Shown: positions 42,759 to 54,850 of the stretch, piece by piece | Layout of the letters: each line of letters opens with the position of its first letter | How positions within the stretch are numbered: position 1 is the stretch's first letter | NCBI GenBank assembly: GCA_022606495.2 | Contig: JAHDVE020000056.1 | Location: 1-64,000, forward strand | Direction: 5' to 3' | DNA from: Halesus radiatus | Taxonomy: Eukaryota; Arthropoda; Insecta; Trichoptera; Limnephilidae | Length of the DNA stretch: 64,000 nt | Position numbers and translations under genes: made by a program | Notes under the pieces: model-generated | The model's input: the letters and a program-made list of their open reading frames with translations, nothing else | What the model was told of the DNA's origin: nothing | Databases searched by the model: none

Positions 42759-43070
42759 GTTTGTTGTTGTCAACCGGGACGTGATTATTTACTTAACAAC
42801 AACAAACCTCACAGAATTTTAATTGTTTTCTAACTTAATCGGTTTTACCGATAATAAATCATTATTATTTTTTAAAACCCGTCCAAATTAGAATGGAGTG
42901 GGAGTAAATAAAATCATATAAATAAGTCGTTACAATGTGGATTAAGCACAGTTAGAAAATGGCCTTAAACGTCTAAACAGCTGTCACAATAATAAAAAAT
43001 AAATAAAAATACTTGCAGAACTTAATAATAACATTATTAAATTTGATTTACAATAAATATAAAAATAAAA
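42759..43070 (+). repeat. Small hairpin and dispersed repeat copy B
   Basis: 42759-42819 is a perfect-stem hairpin (tttgttgttgt ... acaacaacaaa). 42890-43070 is the second copy of the repeat at 4385-4540, sharing aacagctgtcacaataata and tacttgcagaacttaataat. Confidence 0.7.
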
Positions 43071-43140
43071 AAGTTTTTTTTTAATACAGTTATAAGTGGT
43101 TTATGATCAGTTCGCACATATACGGTTTGACAATATAATT

Positions 43141-43990
43141 TCATATATAATTATATAATTTTGCATATAATTCTTTCTCAATTTGTGCTGATGTGAACGT
43201 TTTTGAAGCATACGCTATTGGTCTCTTGTCTTGTATAATGACCACACCTACTGCTGATTTTGACGTATCGACAGATAATGTAATAGGTGTGTTTTGATGA
43301 GTTAAAATTGGTTCTGCAATAATTATATTTTTCAAATCATTGAAAGACTTTTCATAATTTTTGTCCCATTTAAATTCTATATTTTTCTTTAATAATTGAG
43401 TTTTTTTTCTGAGATGTTTTTGACAAAATGGCTTTTGCTAATTGTCTTAGTAAATGAGTTTTTTCTGACATGTTTTTGACGAAATGGCTTAAACGATTGA
43501 CCATTCCTAAGAATCTTTGCAAATCTTTTTTATCCTGTGGCGATTTCATTTCCCTAATATCACTTATTTGTGAATAATCTGCTTTTATTCCTCCATCACA
43601 ACATATGACCTAAAAAATTAATTTCTTTGACGTTTAATCTACACTTACTCGTATTAAATTTTAAATTTATATCCCGTGCCCTTCCTAATACTTGTTTTAG
43701 AGTTTTATCATGTCTGACTTTCCAAAAACTAATATATCATCTACAAATATTGTTACACCTTCAACATCTTTAAATAAATCATTTATGACTCTAGTTAATT
43801 CTTCAGAAGAAATTTTAATTCCAAAAGGAAGAAGTTTGAAAAAATATCTTCCGAAAGTGCCATTGAATGTACATAATTCTGCACTTTCTTTATCTAATGC
43901 AATAGACCAGAATCCTGATGTTGCATCAAGACTTGAAAAAAACTTTTGCCCCAAAATTTTGTATGGAATGCATACAATACCGATAGTGCT
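43141..43990 (-). mobile_element. Ty3/gypsy LTR retrotransposon pol remnant
   Basis: The minus strand carries a reverse transcriptase piece (43954-43697): KFFSSLDATSGFWSIALD, then LLPFGIKIS and the catalytic VTIFVDDILVFG. An RNase H piece follows (43335-43141): ITLSVDTSKSAVGVVI and KRPIAYASKTF. The part between them is frameshifted, and no LTRs are visible. Dead fragment. Confidence 0.88.
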
Positions 43991-44264
43991 ATAAGGTCAC
44001 AACAAGTGCGCAATACTAGAATGGGTTCTTCTCTAATGTATCAGCCGGCAAATAACAGAACATCATTTGGACAAAGGAGTTTTTCTTGAAAAGCTGCTTT
44101 GTTATATAATAGACTTAATGACAACATTAAAACTATAGATATGCTAAATTGATTTTTAAAAATGGTCAAAAAGTCTATGTTAGCTGAGAGTGGTGATTTT
44201 GCTTTATCCATGTTATCCCTTATGTTGTAATCAATGTTGAAACTATGTATGCTCGATATTATCA

Positions 44265-44715
44265 TTATTGTTTTTTTACCTACATATTTTTATTTACATA
44301 CTACTCTATCTACGTATTTTTTATGTGCATAGTATTATTTACCTATTTTTATTTTTAATTATATATTATGATTTACCTATTTTTATTTTTATAATTATGT
44401 ACTTATTACTATTTACTTATTAATATTTACTTAATATTTAATGTGTATCATTATATGCTTATTACTATTTAGTGATCATTATTTACTTGCGATTATTGTG
44501 TAATTATTATTATCTGATCTTTATTATTTATTTACTATTGTCTACTTATTAATATTTACTATTTTTTATTCATGTATTATTGTTTGCTTATTGAAATTTA
44601 CTGATTATTATTAAATTGTAAAGCCGCTCATCTCAACACAGGATTGTCCTAGTGAGATGGGTGGCTAATGTTTTTGTTTTCATAATTAAATTTAAGAATA
44701 AATAAATAAATAAAT
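44265..44715. repeat. Low-complexity tatttactta array and retroelement tail
   Basis: 44265-44600 is dominated by tacctatttttattt and ttattatttactta words, an irregular short-period repeat. 44620-44715 (tcaacacaggattgtcctag ... (aaat)n) resembles, in part, 60256-60420. Confidence 0.6.
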
Positions 44716-45650
44716 AACTAAATAAATACCGATTGTGACGTTACACCCAACAAGTCATTTCGGCTTTAAAATATTGAAACTTTAACAATTGTTTTAATAG
44801 CAAAAACGAAATTTAAAAAAAAATCTCTGTTTCAAGTTAGAACGTCAACATTAATAAAATAAAAAAAATGGACTGGAGTTCCTTATCATACATTTAAAAA
44901 AGTATAAAGAAAATACTTTTATTGCTTTTCCCGTCGATTTCGTCATTGTTTATTTACAAATATTCAAAAGTTAAACTTTAATGTGAAGCATAACCTCAAA
45001 TCTGAATGTACATGGCTGTAGTTATTTCAAATGGGCATAAATATACGTACTTTATTCACAAATCATTTCATAACATACTCGTATACTAAGTTGGACACGA
45101 TCTTCCTCTTTCGAAAATCTGAAAAACAACACTGATATACCCAGTAAATCACAATATTCTGCCAACCTGTACTTTAATAGGTCAGCGACATATTAAGTAA
45201 ATGATGTCAACATTTTATTAGCTCCAATATGTCTTCGGTGGCTCATAAGGTAACTTGCGTAGACGGTGGAGCCCTCGTGGTGCCATTCGCGAACTGGCCG
45301 TCGGAATGAGCTACTTGCATGCACTATAAGGTGGCTTAAAAAAAATATGTAAAATAATATTTTATGATTTAAAAAAAAATAAAATCTTATGATGATTTTA
45401 GGCTTTAGATCGCAACGTTGTGAATAGATCTTTACCGGTTTTGTTATTCTTGTTGTTAGTTTGTATAAAAATCCACACTGATTTTCTGATTAGCAACACA
45501 AGGTCGGATTGTGAAATTAAAGTAAAGCTGACAGTGAATTTGGCTATCAACTTTCGCACGTTGTTTTAAATAAATTGTAAACTAATCTTCAAATAATTAT
45601 TGAAAAAAATATTAATAACATTAAAACAATGAAATAGAAGAACTCTTCTT
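44716..45650. other. Intergenic sequence, nothing recognised
   Basis: AT-rich. A GC-richer patch at 45235-45325 has no frame of interest. Confidence 0.4.
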
Positions 45651-45654
45651 ATTT

Positions 45655-45990
45655 TACGTTAACTCCATACAAGGGGCCCCGAGGAAAATAAATATCATCT
45701 TTGGGAATGCTGTGTGGAGGGTCTTTCAAAGGAAAAGAAGGAGTTGACGTTCTGGGAAGGTATAGGGTTTGAGGGGTGTGTAGGAATCTGGAGGTCAGTG
45801 TGTCCAGGAGTAACGAACGTAGTAATCAATCTTTCCCATTGCTGTGCAAGGCAGTCTGCCACCAGGATTTGTACAAACCTCACCTTATGATCCCGGGCAC
45901 CCCTACTAAGTCACCTGCTAACCACTTGGGGTGAGCTATGTCAGAGGTGTTGACTATCCAATGAATGGTTCCCGAGGGAGCGGTACCCAT
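45655..45990 (-). mobile_element. LINE 3' end, minus-strand copy 3 of the 18200-18835 family
   Basis: cgttaactccatacaagggg at 45657 is the inverse of the tgtggagttaa end, followed by the inverted ccctgaggaaa-like and agaccctcc blocks. It is truncated near 45990. Confidence 0.75.
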
Positions 45991-46384
45991 ACCCGCCCCC
46001 TAAATTGTGAAATAAATGCAAATCGTCCAACATAGAAAAGAAAAAAAACAGGTTTTAGGTATCATTTGGACAAGAAACCCGGAACTATCGCTTACTGGTC
46101 TATTATGCCACCCATTACACTACGGCACCTCTTTTCCAGATGACAGCTATCAGTAGAACAAGAAGTCTTTTTAAAAAATAACATGGCTTTTAAACATTAA
46201 TTTTAAGCCTAAAAATTTACTACTAATTTTTCAGGCTTACATGCAAATGCTTAAAATAATTTTTTTTTTTAAACTTATTGAAGTTTATAAACCTCATTAT
46301 ACTATTAAATCATTGAAGAGGGTAATATTAACACATCTCAAATGAAACACAAATCCTAAAAAAACAACAGCAAAATCAAAAGGT

Positions 46385-46470
46385 ATCAGTCGCATCTTGG
46401 GTTCGAACCCAGTGCATCTGTCTATCCGCGACAACCACTTTACCGACTAAACTAATGAGACCAGTTAAAT
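46385..46470 (-). repeat. tRNA-like sequence (probable SINE head)
   Basis: The minus strand has A-box-like ttagtcggtaaagtgg and B box gggttcgaaccc at normal spacing. The ends pair poorly, so a functional tRNA is unlikely. Confidence 0.5.
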
Positions 46471-46859
46471 TTACGCCATCTACACCGATATCATACTTGC
46501 TAATATTATCCTCTATTTTAAATCCCATATTATTGGCTGCTATCTTATAGGTATATCCGAGATTCTATTCCGATTGCAATTGTGTTCGGGAAGAACTTTG
46601 CAATCATCATAAGGATATAAATAAAGAAATCAGTTAAAACCAAAAACAAAATTCTTAATAATCAACTAAATGTGTCCAATAGCCCAATATTAGGTATATT
46701 TCCTATAATCTCGTAAAATTTCCCATTATTCCATAATCACCTGTTCAGGTATTCCTTGGTATTCCATTATGTACACTTCTGTCTCTTTCTCTATGTTATT
46801 GTATCAGATTTCTATTTCATACTATCCCATTTTTTCTTTTTTCTATGTTATGTTCTTTC

Positions 46860-46990
46860 TCATTTTATTTTGTATATATAAACACACACTATGTATTTTT
46901 GATCGGTTTAATTTTGTACCCTCATGATGCTTGTGTTAAGCGAAACCGGTCGGTCCTTATAAAATTAAATTAAATCTCGTGGTTATAAAC
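46860..46990 (+). repeat. gaaaccggt-type element
   Basis: Contains ttaagcgaaaccggtcggtc and the inverted ends gatcggtttaattttgta / ataaaattaaattaaatc. Related in its core to 4224-4366 and about 20640. Confidence 0.5.
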
Positions 46991-47287
46991 AAACTTATTG
47001 TTTTATTTTCATTAAATAAAATACTTCTCATCCGAACTATATATTTACTAAACCTTTAAATTAAAAAAAATAAAATTCAGTTTGGATAGGTATTTTGGCG
47101 TCAAATCCAAAGTTAAGTTATGTATGAAACAGGCAGCGCAGCCGTTCCTCTTAATACTTATCGAATTAATCAGTACACACGTAATAATAAAACGACGACT
47201 GCTAATTTAGTTCCTACCTAAAAAAAAATACAACTGAAATAATTTTAACTAAATTTAATTTTATAAATTTATTCGTTTTTTTTCTAG

Positions 47288-47321
47288 AATAATATCGCCT
47301 TTGTGTCCATCAGAAGTACAG
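47288..47321 (+). other. Possible micro-exon (34 nt)
   Basis: A long pyrimidine tract and tttctag acceptor, then 34 nt, then cag|gtaagt, a perfect donor. Could be a leader exon, or chance in T-rich DNA. Confidence 0.2.
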
Positions 47322-48479
47322 GTAAGTTTAAATCTGTAATGACATTACAAACATTATCTATAATTTCATTCATTGGTGATTTGGAGATTCTATGTGAAAA
47401 ATCTCTTTTTTTGGTATTATTTATTAATATAGCTATAAAATACAAATAGTAAAGTTTTACCTGTGGTTCTGATTGTGATTAAGTTCAAACATAACGAGTT
47501 AAAAAAAACATGCGTATTAAGAAAGCTATACGATTGTAAGCGATTGCCATAAATATTATCATAATGTTTAACAGTTTTTAATTTATATTACTCATCTGTT
47601 TGAAGAATATGCTTTTTCCTATGTAGAAATAGACGCATCAATCATTTGATGCTAATTTCATTTGATGAACCTTCGCTGAAATTACGTTCACAAATATATG
47701 GAGAAAGGAAATTTAGAAAGAAATATATATTATGTTTTTCATTTGAACGGCTGCCAAGAGAAATAAAAAAAAATGCCGAACGTAAAACCATAAAAATAAA
47801 TAATGATTAAAACACAAACACGACAAACTTCGGCAGACGGTATTCCCAAAGCACTCACTTAGTCTAATTGGCACCTAGTATTTATTTGCAAAATACAAAA
47901 TTTTCTGAATTGATCAACAAGTTTGTTATTCGTGATTTATTTCGTGCGTCGGCAATATTTACTTGGCTTTCGCAAAGCATTATCAAATCGAGCGAAGGTT
48001 TTTTATTGGCATATTGACTTATCGGATGTTGGATGTCACCACCTTCGGAATAATCAATTCGCAAAATTTATTTAAAAAAAAGATACATAGAGATTTTTCA
48101 TAAATATTTTATACTTCATTTTGTAAGGAAATGAAATGGATGTCGAAACAAAACAAAATCTGAACGATGCAATGAACATGTTTTTTTTTAAGAAACCGGT
48201 TTTCGGAGTTTTTTTTCTTCCTTACAAATTATAAATATTTCTAGACACGTTCAATGACTTACTGGAATAAAATTCAAGGAAGATTCAAATTCTAATAATT
48301 TTACTGCTATACTAGAACCTATTTTATTTCTATCAGTTTTATTAAATTAAGTGAGCGAAAGGTAGAAATTATTTATTTAATTAGTATGATTCTTGTATTA
48401 TGTACGAATATATATTGTATTATAAACGCAAGCAGGAAAGATATTTCTCAACTTGGTTTCAGAGTTTTCAGTACGTTGA
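47322..48479. other. Intergenic sequence, nothing recognised
   Basis: AT-rich, no repeat or frame of note. Confidence 0.4.
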
Positions 48480-49092
48480 ATAGCGGCTCGATTTCCTTAC
48501 AAAAGCAAAAGTTCATTTGAGTCGCGTGTCTCAAGAAACGAGGTATTTCTCGGAGCTTTTGCCCTATGCGTGAAGAAAGAGCAACTGGCTGGGAGCGCGC
48601 TGGCCTCGCGCGAACTGAGTTCGGAATATTCGAACATTGCCTGCCGGCAAGTTCTGCCGGCTGGTTGTATTTGTAGTAGAGCTACGCTGCTTCCCGTCCT
48701 CACGAGAGTCCGCGCGCGGTATTTTACACTGAACTTATAAATAACTTTTCTAATCCTTTATCCGACACATGGCTCGCGCGCACTAATACACCGCGCGAAA
48801 CGCATCTTGGTGTTGTCTTCATTTTGTCGCTTGTTTAACGATAACTTAGTTTGGTCACCCTGTTGACTCGGTTCCGATCCAGAGTTCCGACTGTGTTGGA
48901 TAACATCGATGGATGTTTTGAATATCAATATTGTTGGTGTAAAGTTTGTGGCAATCATTGAAACTCTGAGGATCGTGTGTGGTTCCAGAGAAGTTTCCCG
49001 TTTATCATTTTGTGCTTTACAAAAATAAGTTTAATGGCCTTCGATTAGTTTCCAATATCAACAATTTCACTTTTCATCGGCCGCTGCGTGTG
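48480..49092 (+). promoter_or_regulatory. CpG-rich patch with a splice donor, candidate promoter and leader exon
   Basis: 48495-48810 is GC- and CpG-rich (gcgcgctggcctcgcgcgaa, cgcgcgcggtat, cgcgcgcactaat) within AT-rich DNA, unlike the surrounding repeats. Just downstream, ctgcgtgtg|gtgagtac gives a good donor after 49092. A non-coding first exon spliced to 63059 would fit the NOS1AP-like gene. ggaatattcgaa at 48622 resembles a heat-shock element, but on its own means little. Confidence 0.4.
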
Positions 49093-50640
49093 GTGAGTAC
49101 AAAATTACCCGTGAAGTTTTTTAATAAAATAATTGAAAATCTTTCCCTTTTAAATATTCATGGTCATCATTTTCTCTGCTGAATAGGAGAACACAGAAGC
49201 CATTCGCGGAAAATTTGCTGAGACATTTTTTTATAAATTCACATAGATCATATAATTTTATTCGCTCACGAATAAGTGTCAAGTAGGCACATGCATATAG
49301 CAGAAGCGAAAGACATACAGATGTGAGATTAACATAATTTCATTAAATATTTAAATTTCATCTTGCGATTTCTGGAAATATTTTGATATAAATTTGATGT
49401 TACGATAAAGGTGAGAGAGGAAATACTGCAAGACTAAACCGCTCCAAAGAAGTGAGCGTATGGAGCTAAAGGAGCACGAGGAAAATCGTCCTCAAAAACT
49501 GAGAGTAAAATATGCTTTTAGGTTCGAGTTACTGGAGAACAAAGAAACATTAAAATTGTTCAGTTGCGAGATAAACTTGCGTTGAGAAGTTATCACATTT
49601 TCTTTATTAAAAGTTTAATTTAACTTAATCATTTCATGGTAAAGGGTCAGTACAGCAACACGTTTAAAAAAACTGTTGTGTATATTTCAATTTTTCCAGG
49701 TATATAGTATATGAGTGTGATTACTTTAATTTGAATTTAACATGAAGACTTATTTACACCCTGAGGATTTAGAAAGTGCCCACCTTGAGATGTGGAGGTA
49801 CCACATTCGAACCCATTTCAGCTGTCGATGCCGGGGTTCGAGTCCGACCTTTAGCTTGCAGCACGCTACTCGCACAGCATACGAGTAAAGCCTGGATAGT
49901 ACCTACCCACAATGTACTTCTTAACACCCAAAAGAGCCAATACTGGAATAATTATTTATACACCGTGTTTTATGGTCATTACAACAACTTTCAAGGGGTT
50001 ATCCTGAATAATAATAAAAAATTTAAAAACCGATTTTAAAATACAAGCAGATTGAATTTGTAGGGAAAATATAGTTTAAATCTAGCTTTTATTTTCACTT
50101 ACCTACTAAGTATGCCACGCATTGCCAAAGGTAGGATGCAGTTTCTAAAGCCGGGGAATGAAAAATTTGTTCATTTCATATTTGAAAATGACTATTTTAC
50201 TATTTTTTTCCGCTGCTGATTGCTACGGCTATATAGATTTTCATTAGAACTTCGTCGCTTTTTTTTATTAATTTTTGTATAATTTCTTCGTATGGTTCAT
50301 TTTTCTCAGGATAGTCACAGCTTTAAAAACTAGGCTGCACGCCACTGCTACTAAAGTTTCGCACGTCAATCGTGTTAGCACGTATTTAGATAACTTTTGG
50401 AAGGTAGTTTGGATACCTAACAGTGCTAGAAAAAAATACATAAAATATCATTTTAGGAAACATTGCTTTTAAAATTGCATATAAACGAACTCACACGATC
50501 GGACCCAAAAATCGGTAATTTTCGTAATATTAAAAATAATTGTTTTTTTTTTAAACTTTTTTATTTAGGCCGCTCTCTTCCGGGTTGGTAGGGAATTAAC
50601 ATTAACTGGGTGCTGTAAGAATGCGTGATACTGAGAAAGC
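49093..50640. other. Intergenic or leader-intron sequence, nothing firm
   Basis: A short stretch at 49835-49855 (ggggttcgagtccgac) matches a tRNA B box, without a clear A box. The rest is AT-rich. Confidence 0.4.
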
Positions 50641-50649
50641 TTCGTTTTA

Positions 50650-50975
50650 TATTATACAGCGTGTATCTGGGCGTACCCAACAAACTTTTACCAGTGATTC
50701 CTGAGTTTATTTGTAGTCAATAATGTAGGTATTGAATAGTTAGGGTCAGGGTGGAGGGTTCGGCGGTTATTCGACTGATTGACTGATTGACATGTCACAG
50801 ATTTATATTTTTTCAATAAGAAAAATTGAAAAAATAAATATATAAAAAAACCAAACAAACAAAAAAATCACAGGAAAAGAAAATGACGTTATTTTTTTTT
50901 CTCTAAATAAGCTCAGGAAACTTTGGTCAAAGTTTGTCGGGTACGTGCTGATAAACCCTATATATTTCTATTAGT
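50650..50975. mobile_element. Palindromic MITE, relative of 10600-10940
   Basis: The left end reads ttttaccagtgattcctgag; the right end, inverted, shares gacaaactttgacca and the ctgag block. A longer central spacer than the copy at 10600 separates the arms. Confidence 0.7.
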
Positions 50976-51960
50976 GCCTGTATACGGGTCGGTACGGCGC
51001 GAGAGTAGTATTGCGTTCTTCCAGTATACAGGCAAGCTATACGTGGTTTCAGTAGCTTTTCGATATTATCGGGTCACCACTAAGATCACTTAGAATTCAA
51101 ATTTTGATAAAAAAATTATTAATAATTAAAATTTATTTTAATTATAAAGTGCCTTTAAAGTATTCTCACTAATTTATTAATTAGACATATTAATATTATC
51201 ACAAAAGCATCGTAAGTAAATACATAATTCCACAGCCTCGTCGTTACTTGACTCACTCGACGACGAGCTAAATGAGAGACGGTAATACATAAATCTGCAA
51301 TACCGGCAGTTTACTTCCTACAAATGTACTGACATCTGCTGAGCCGCATGCGAGTTCATCCAGCGCGACATCACACAATATTACCCGCATTTTGTCTGCA
51401 CGCAGGCATTGTTGATTTCATACTAGCGATGAGTCGGTCATTGACGAGCCGTTCATTTGTGCTGGTTCATTTTGATGAGCCGTGAGGTTACGGCTCCTGG
51501 TAAACCGTACCACGGCTTAATTGAACTTTATCTCTTTTGGACAAACCTTGGAACCACTTAAGAGAGTATTCGATAGGATTCTTACGCATTTCTATAAGGA
51601 AGCATCTTTAAATAAGTTCCTTTGTTCTTATTTGTTTACATAAAATCATTAGAAAGATAAGAATAATTACCGCATTTACTTGTGTGTGTAGGCACTGTAC
51701 TCGTGAACACGCATGACAGTCTGGAATCTGGACGTTGTGTCCCTATACCTTTACGCTGGAAGCCGTAGGAGCTGGAAGTCGTATAAAGTGGGGTATGAGC
51801 TCATGAACTGGGAGTCGGCTCTTAATATGTGCCGACTCTTAAATGAGCCGCCATTCAATTGAGTCGTACGAAAATATTGAGTTGGTACCATGACTCTCGC
51901 TCTTAAGAAAATGAGCCATGATCCATCGCTATTTCATACTGATCCGTGAGGGAGCCACCT
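50976..51960. other. Repeat-like, moderately GC-rich sequence
   Basis: 51430-51930 repeats the words gagccg, gagtcgg and ggctc in both orientations (gatgagccgtgaggt, gagtcggctcttaata, aaatgagccgcc), so it may be a decayed element. No coding frame. Confidence 0.4.
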
Positions 51961-51963
51961 TAG

Positions 51964-52040
51964 AATAATAATAATAATAATAATAATCGGATGATTTTTA
52001 TAGCGCCGTTTTTGTGAAAAATCACCTCAAGGGCGCTGTA
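51964..52040. repeat. ATT-tailed dispersed repeat, copy 2
   Basis: An (ata)n run followed by tttttatagcgccgtttttg and aaaatcacctcaagggcgc, the same order as 20836-20905. Confidence 0.8.
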
Positions 52041-52261
52041 CAGATCTTACTTCCTATTCTTACATTATTCCTATAATTAAATCTATAACATTGTTTTTTC
52101 CACACTATCATTACACATTATTTATAGACCATATAAAGAGATGCAGTTAGATTATCAAAATTAAATACGGCTTGGTCTAAGTTTTCATACATGTCTAATT
52201 GAAAAAAAAAAGAAGCTAACTGTATTTATTCCTTACGATATATTGCAAGACGCTAATACAA

Positions 52262-52640
52262 ATGATAGGAGTTATGTGAAATTGGGCGGGGGCCGGAGGT
52301 ACTGATCCTTTCTTCCAATCTTCTTTGTCTTTGTTGGTGATGGGACGCTTGGTGTAGGTCTGCACGTACGCCATGCGCTTGTCAGCCGGCTTCAGGAACC
52401 GGAAGGAGCACTTCAGCGTGTCGTCCACTGACATCATTGCTCCCGCATTATCGAATTCCCCGCAGTACCAGTTGCTTCTTGGCAAAGAACTCATAACCGT
52501 CCTCTACCACCTGATGAACCCGGCAGATCAGGTCAAAGTCGTGTTTGTTGAGGAACTTGGCCACTATCTCAATGACGAAGGTAAAGGCTCGTTCTCGCCC
52601 CAGCTGGCGGTGTCCTTGTTGAGGTCCCAGCAGCCCACTT
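52262..52640 (-). pseudogene. Protein phosphatase 1 catalytic subunit retro-pseudogene, C-terminal part
   Basis: On the minus strand: ASWGENE, then after a frame change FTFVIEIVAKFLNKHDFDLI, CRVHQVVEDGYEFFAKKQL, then after a second break YCGEFDNAGAMMSVDDTLKC and SFRFLKPADKR. These follow the last third of PP1. The eight codons expected between FFAKxQL and YCGEF are missing, which breaks the frame. No introns. The C-terminal tail is divergent from ordinary PP1, so the parent may be a lineage-specific paralogue. Confidence 0.85.
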
Positions 52641-53209
52641 CCCGGTTGTGTACAATATTTTTTACAACCACCGTGGCCCGAATCGCCGTTTCTATTAACT
52701 GTTGGCACTTCACTAGTACATGTGGTGACGACCGACCGCCAGATGTGACCGATGCCGATGCGTTAATTCGGAAGAACGAAGCAGATTTCAACTCAAAATA
52801 TTTTGGTTTTTGTTATAAACTTGATTTAAGCTCGAAACGACAGCACTAAAATTATGTAATTTTTATAAATGTAACCTAAAAATCAGGAGCGACTATAAAA
52901 TGCAGCCGGCAGCCACGGGGGTGCCTAGAAGAATATCATGAATAAACATGGAACACGGTTTATACTCGGTTTATACAGGTACTTTTTCAGAAAACATGAT
53001 ACAGGGATACCACTGATAGCTCCGTTGTAACAAATCCGTCCTTATCATAAACGACTTATTGAACAGAAAAATAGGTAAGAAGTTAGAAGGTGCTCTCATC
53101 GGCAAGACCGTGTTTGTTGGTGCATTGTAAAGCTATTGAATCCCTTTTAAAAAAACAACAAGAGATAATTTAAATAAATGTAAAATAACCGGTGTCGTGT
53201 GCTCGTGTG

Positions 53210-53640
53210 CTATTAAAGCCATATCCCAGGGAGCTCCGTTGAATTCTCTCCCCTTTTCTAATTAACGATGCATGTAACAAAAAGAGAGGTTGCAGCGGGC
53301 CACTCAGCGGCAGGTCCATAGACCCGCGTAGGCGAGCGGCATGGTGAAGCAAGTTTAGTAGGTAGCTCGGTAGGTACTGCGTGCCCCTTTAGGTTTTGGT
53401 CCCCTAGGCACTCAAGGCACGTGTCTGTGTATCTCTCCCATAATCTATCTTGGGTAGCAAGCAAGCGCTTTACTTCTGGTTATGAGGTAAGATATAACGT
53501 AACTTGCATTTAGTCCTGCTGCTGAGAGCTACATTGTAACCTTTCACATAAACGATACATGAAACAGGAGAAGATATCGCACCGGAGATCTCAGCGGTAG
53601 GTTGTTTGTCTTGTTCACATCTGATCCCATAGCCAAAAGT
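53210..53640. repeat. Possible diverged duplication
   Basis: acgatgcatgtaacaaaaag with cactcagcggcaggt (53266-53317) resembles acgatacatgaaacaggaga with atctcagcggtaggt (53552-53604), an offset of about 286 bp. No coding function is seen. Confidence 0.4.
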
Positions 53641-53894
53641 AAAGTGTTTTTTCTTCCAAGGTAATATATTCCGATGGACGCGTCATTTGTGAGAATGATG
53701 AAGAGATTACAACAAAGTTTTTTTTTTAAAGAGTCCCAACTGCACCCAACTGTCTGGAGCTATGGCATCCCCATGCCGTTTTTCACCAGAAAGATACCTA
53801 CCAACGTGCCGCAAATATACTTTAAATGTATATTATTTTTAATGAATAAATTTGGAAATAGAACAAATTAATTAAATAAAATTTATTTATGCAC

Positions 53895-53970
53895 CCAAAT
53901 TTTGAACTCACGATCTTTGGATTCATAGTCGAGGATTATAACCACTCTACCACAGAGGCTGTCAAGCTAG
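53895..53970 (-). repeat. tRNA-like sequence (SINE head or tRNA pseudogene)
   Basis: The minus strand reads gcctctgtggtagagtggtt with a B-box-like gagttcaaaatt. The 5' half is very tRNA-like, but the T arm has lost its pairing. Confidence 0.5.
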
Positions 53971-54034
53971 CGAACGGAATCCCTCGCCCTTATATTATAC
54001 AAAACAAGAAAAACTGTTCACATTTTATTGAAAA

Positions 54035-54730
54035 ATGACGCACTCTGGTTTACGCAAATGGATGCGATTAGACGCTATTGGCATAGCAATATATTACGGC
54101 GTTTTCTACCCTCTCTGGAACAGTTGTTACGCGTTTAGATAATAAATTAATATTATCTACCGCAACACATCTGCTACTATATTAGCTGTGTTTAACCTAA
54201 TTTATGGCTTGGTTTATGCCGTGGAATTAATGACGAATTCTCTAAATAGAATCATATTAGACGCCGGTTAGGAAAGCTATCGAACAATAAAGTTAGCGAC
54301 ATAAAACAACGAAAAAGCATAAAGATCTATGTTGTTAGTTGGAGCAACTCATTGCTGATAGCCAATGGTTGACTTGCATCAAAAAGATTGTTCATACGAT
54401 ATATTAATGACGATTTCCCCAAATAGTTTTGCATTAGATCTCGATGTCACTTAGTAAGACAGGTATAGAATACAATAACGTTTGTAATATATAAAATAAA
54501 ACGATTTGTTTTATTCTGCAAGTTGTGGCAAGTCAACAAAAAGTCGGTTGACTTTCGTTAAAAACATTATTTAAGGAATGGAATAAATTATGATTTATTC
54601 ATATAGATTCACATTAGATGTCAATTAATAAGAAAGCAATCCGATACAATTACGTTAACAACAAACAAACGATTAAACAAAAAAAACCTATATTGTGAAC
54701 GGTGTTTAAATGCAATTAATTGGTTGACTT
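54035..54730. repeat. Satellite-like tandem array, about 180 bp units
   Basis: Four diverged units. Anchors: aatgacgaattctctaaata (54229), aatgacgatttccccaaata (54406), attatgatttattcatatag (54588). The attagacg/attagatc block and the ggttgact block recur at the same offsets (tggttgac at 54366, 54543 and 54721). Spacing is 177-182 bp. An earlier unit is visible from gcgattagacgctattgg at 54064, and a possible fifth starts near 54954 (atgtcgaattcttccaatag). Confidence 0.8.
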
Positions 54731-54850
54731 TTTTAAAATTATTTTTTTGAAATTATAATTTTATTTTTTTTGAAATTTTTATTTTTATTTTTTTGGAATT
54801 TTAATTATTTTTTTTTTTGAAATTTCTATTTTTTATTAATTTCTATATAA
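54731..54850. repeat. T-rich short tandem repeat
   Basis: Repeats of ttttttgaaattttta with a period of about 27-30 bp directly follow the satellite array. Confidence 0.75.

Noticed and set aside
52373..52849. 158-codon plus-strand frame, the longest in the window
   Set aside because: Antisense to the PP1 pseudogene; the minus strand carries unmistakable PP1 motifs and the plus frame has no domain.
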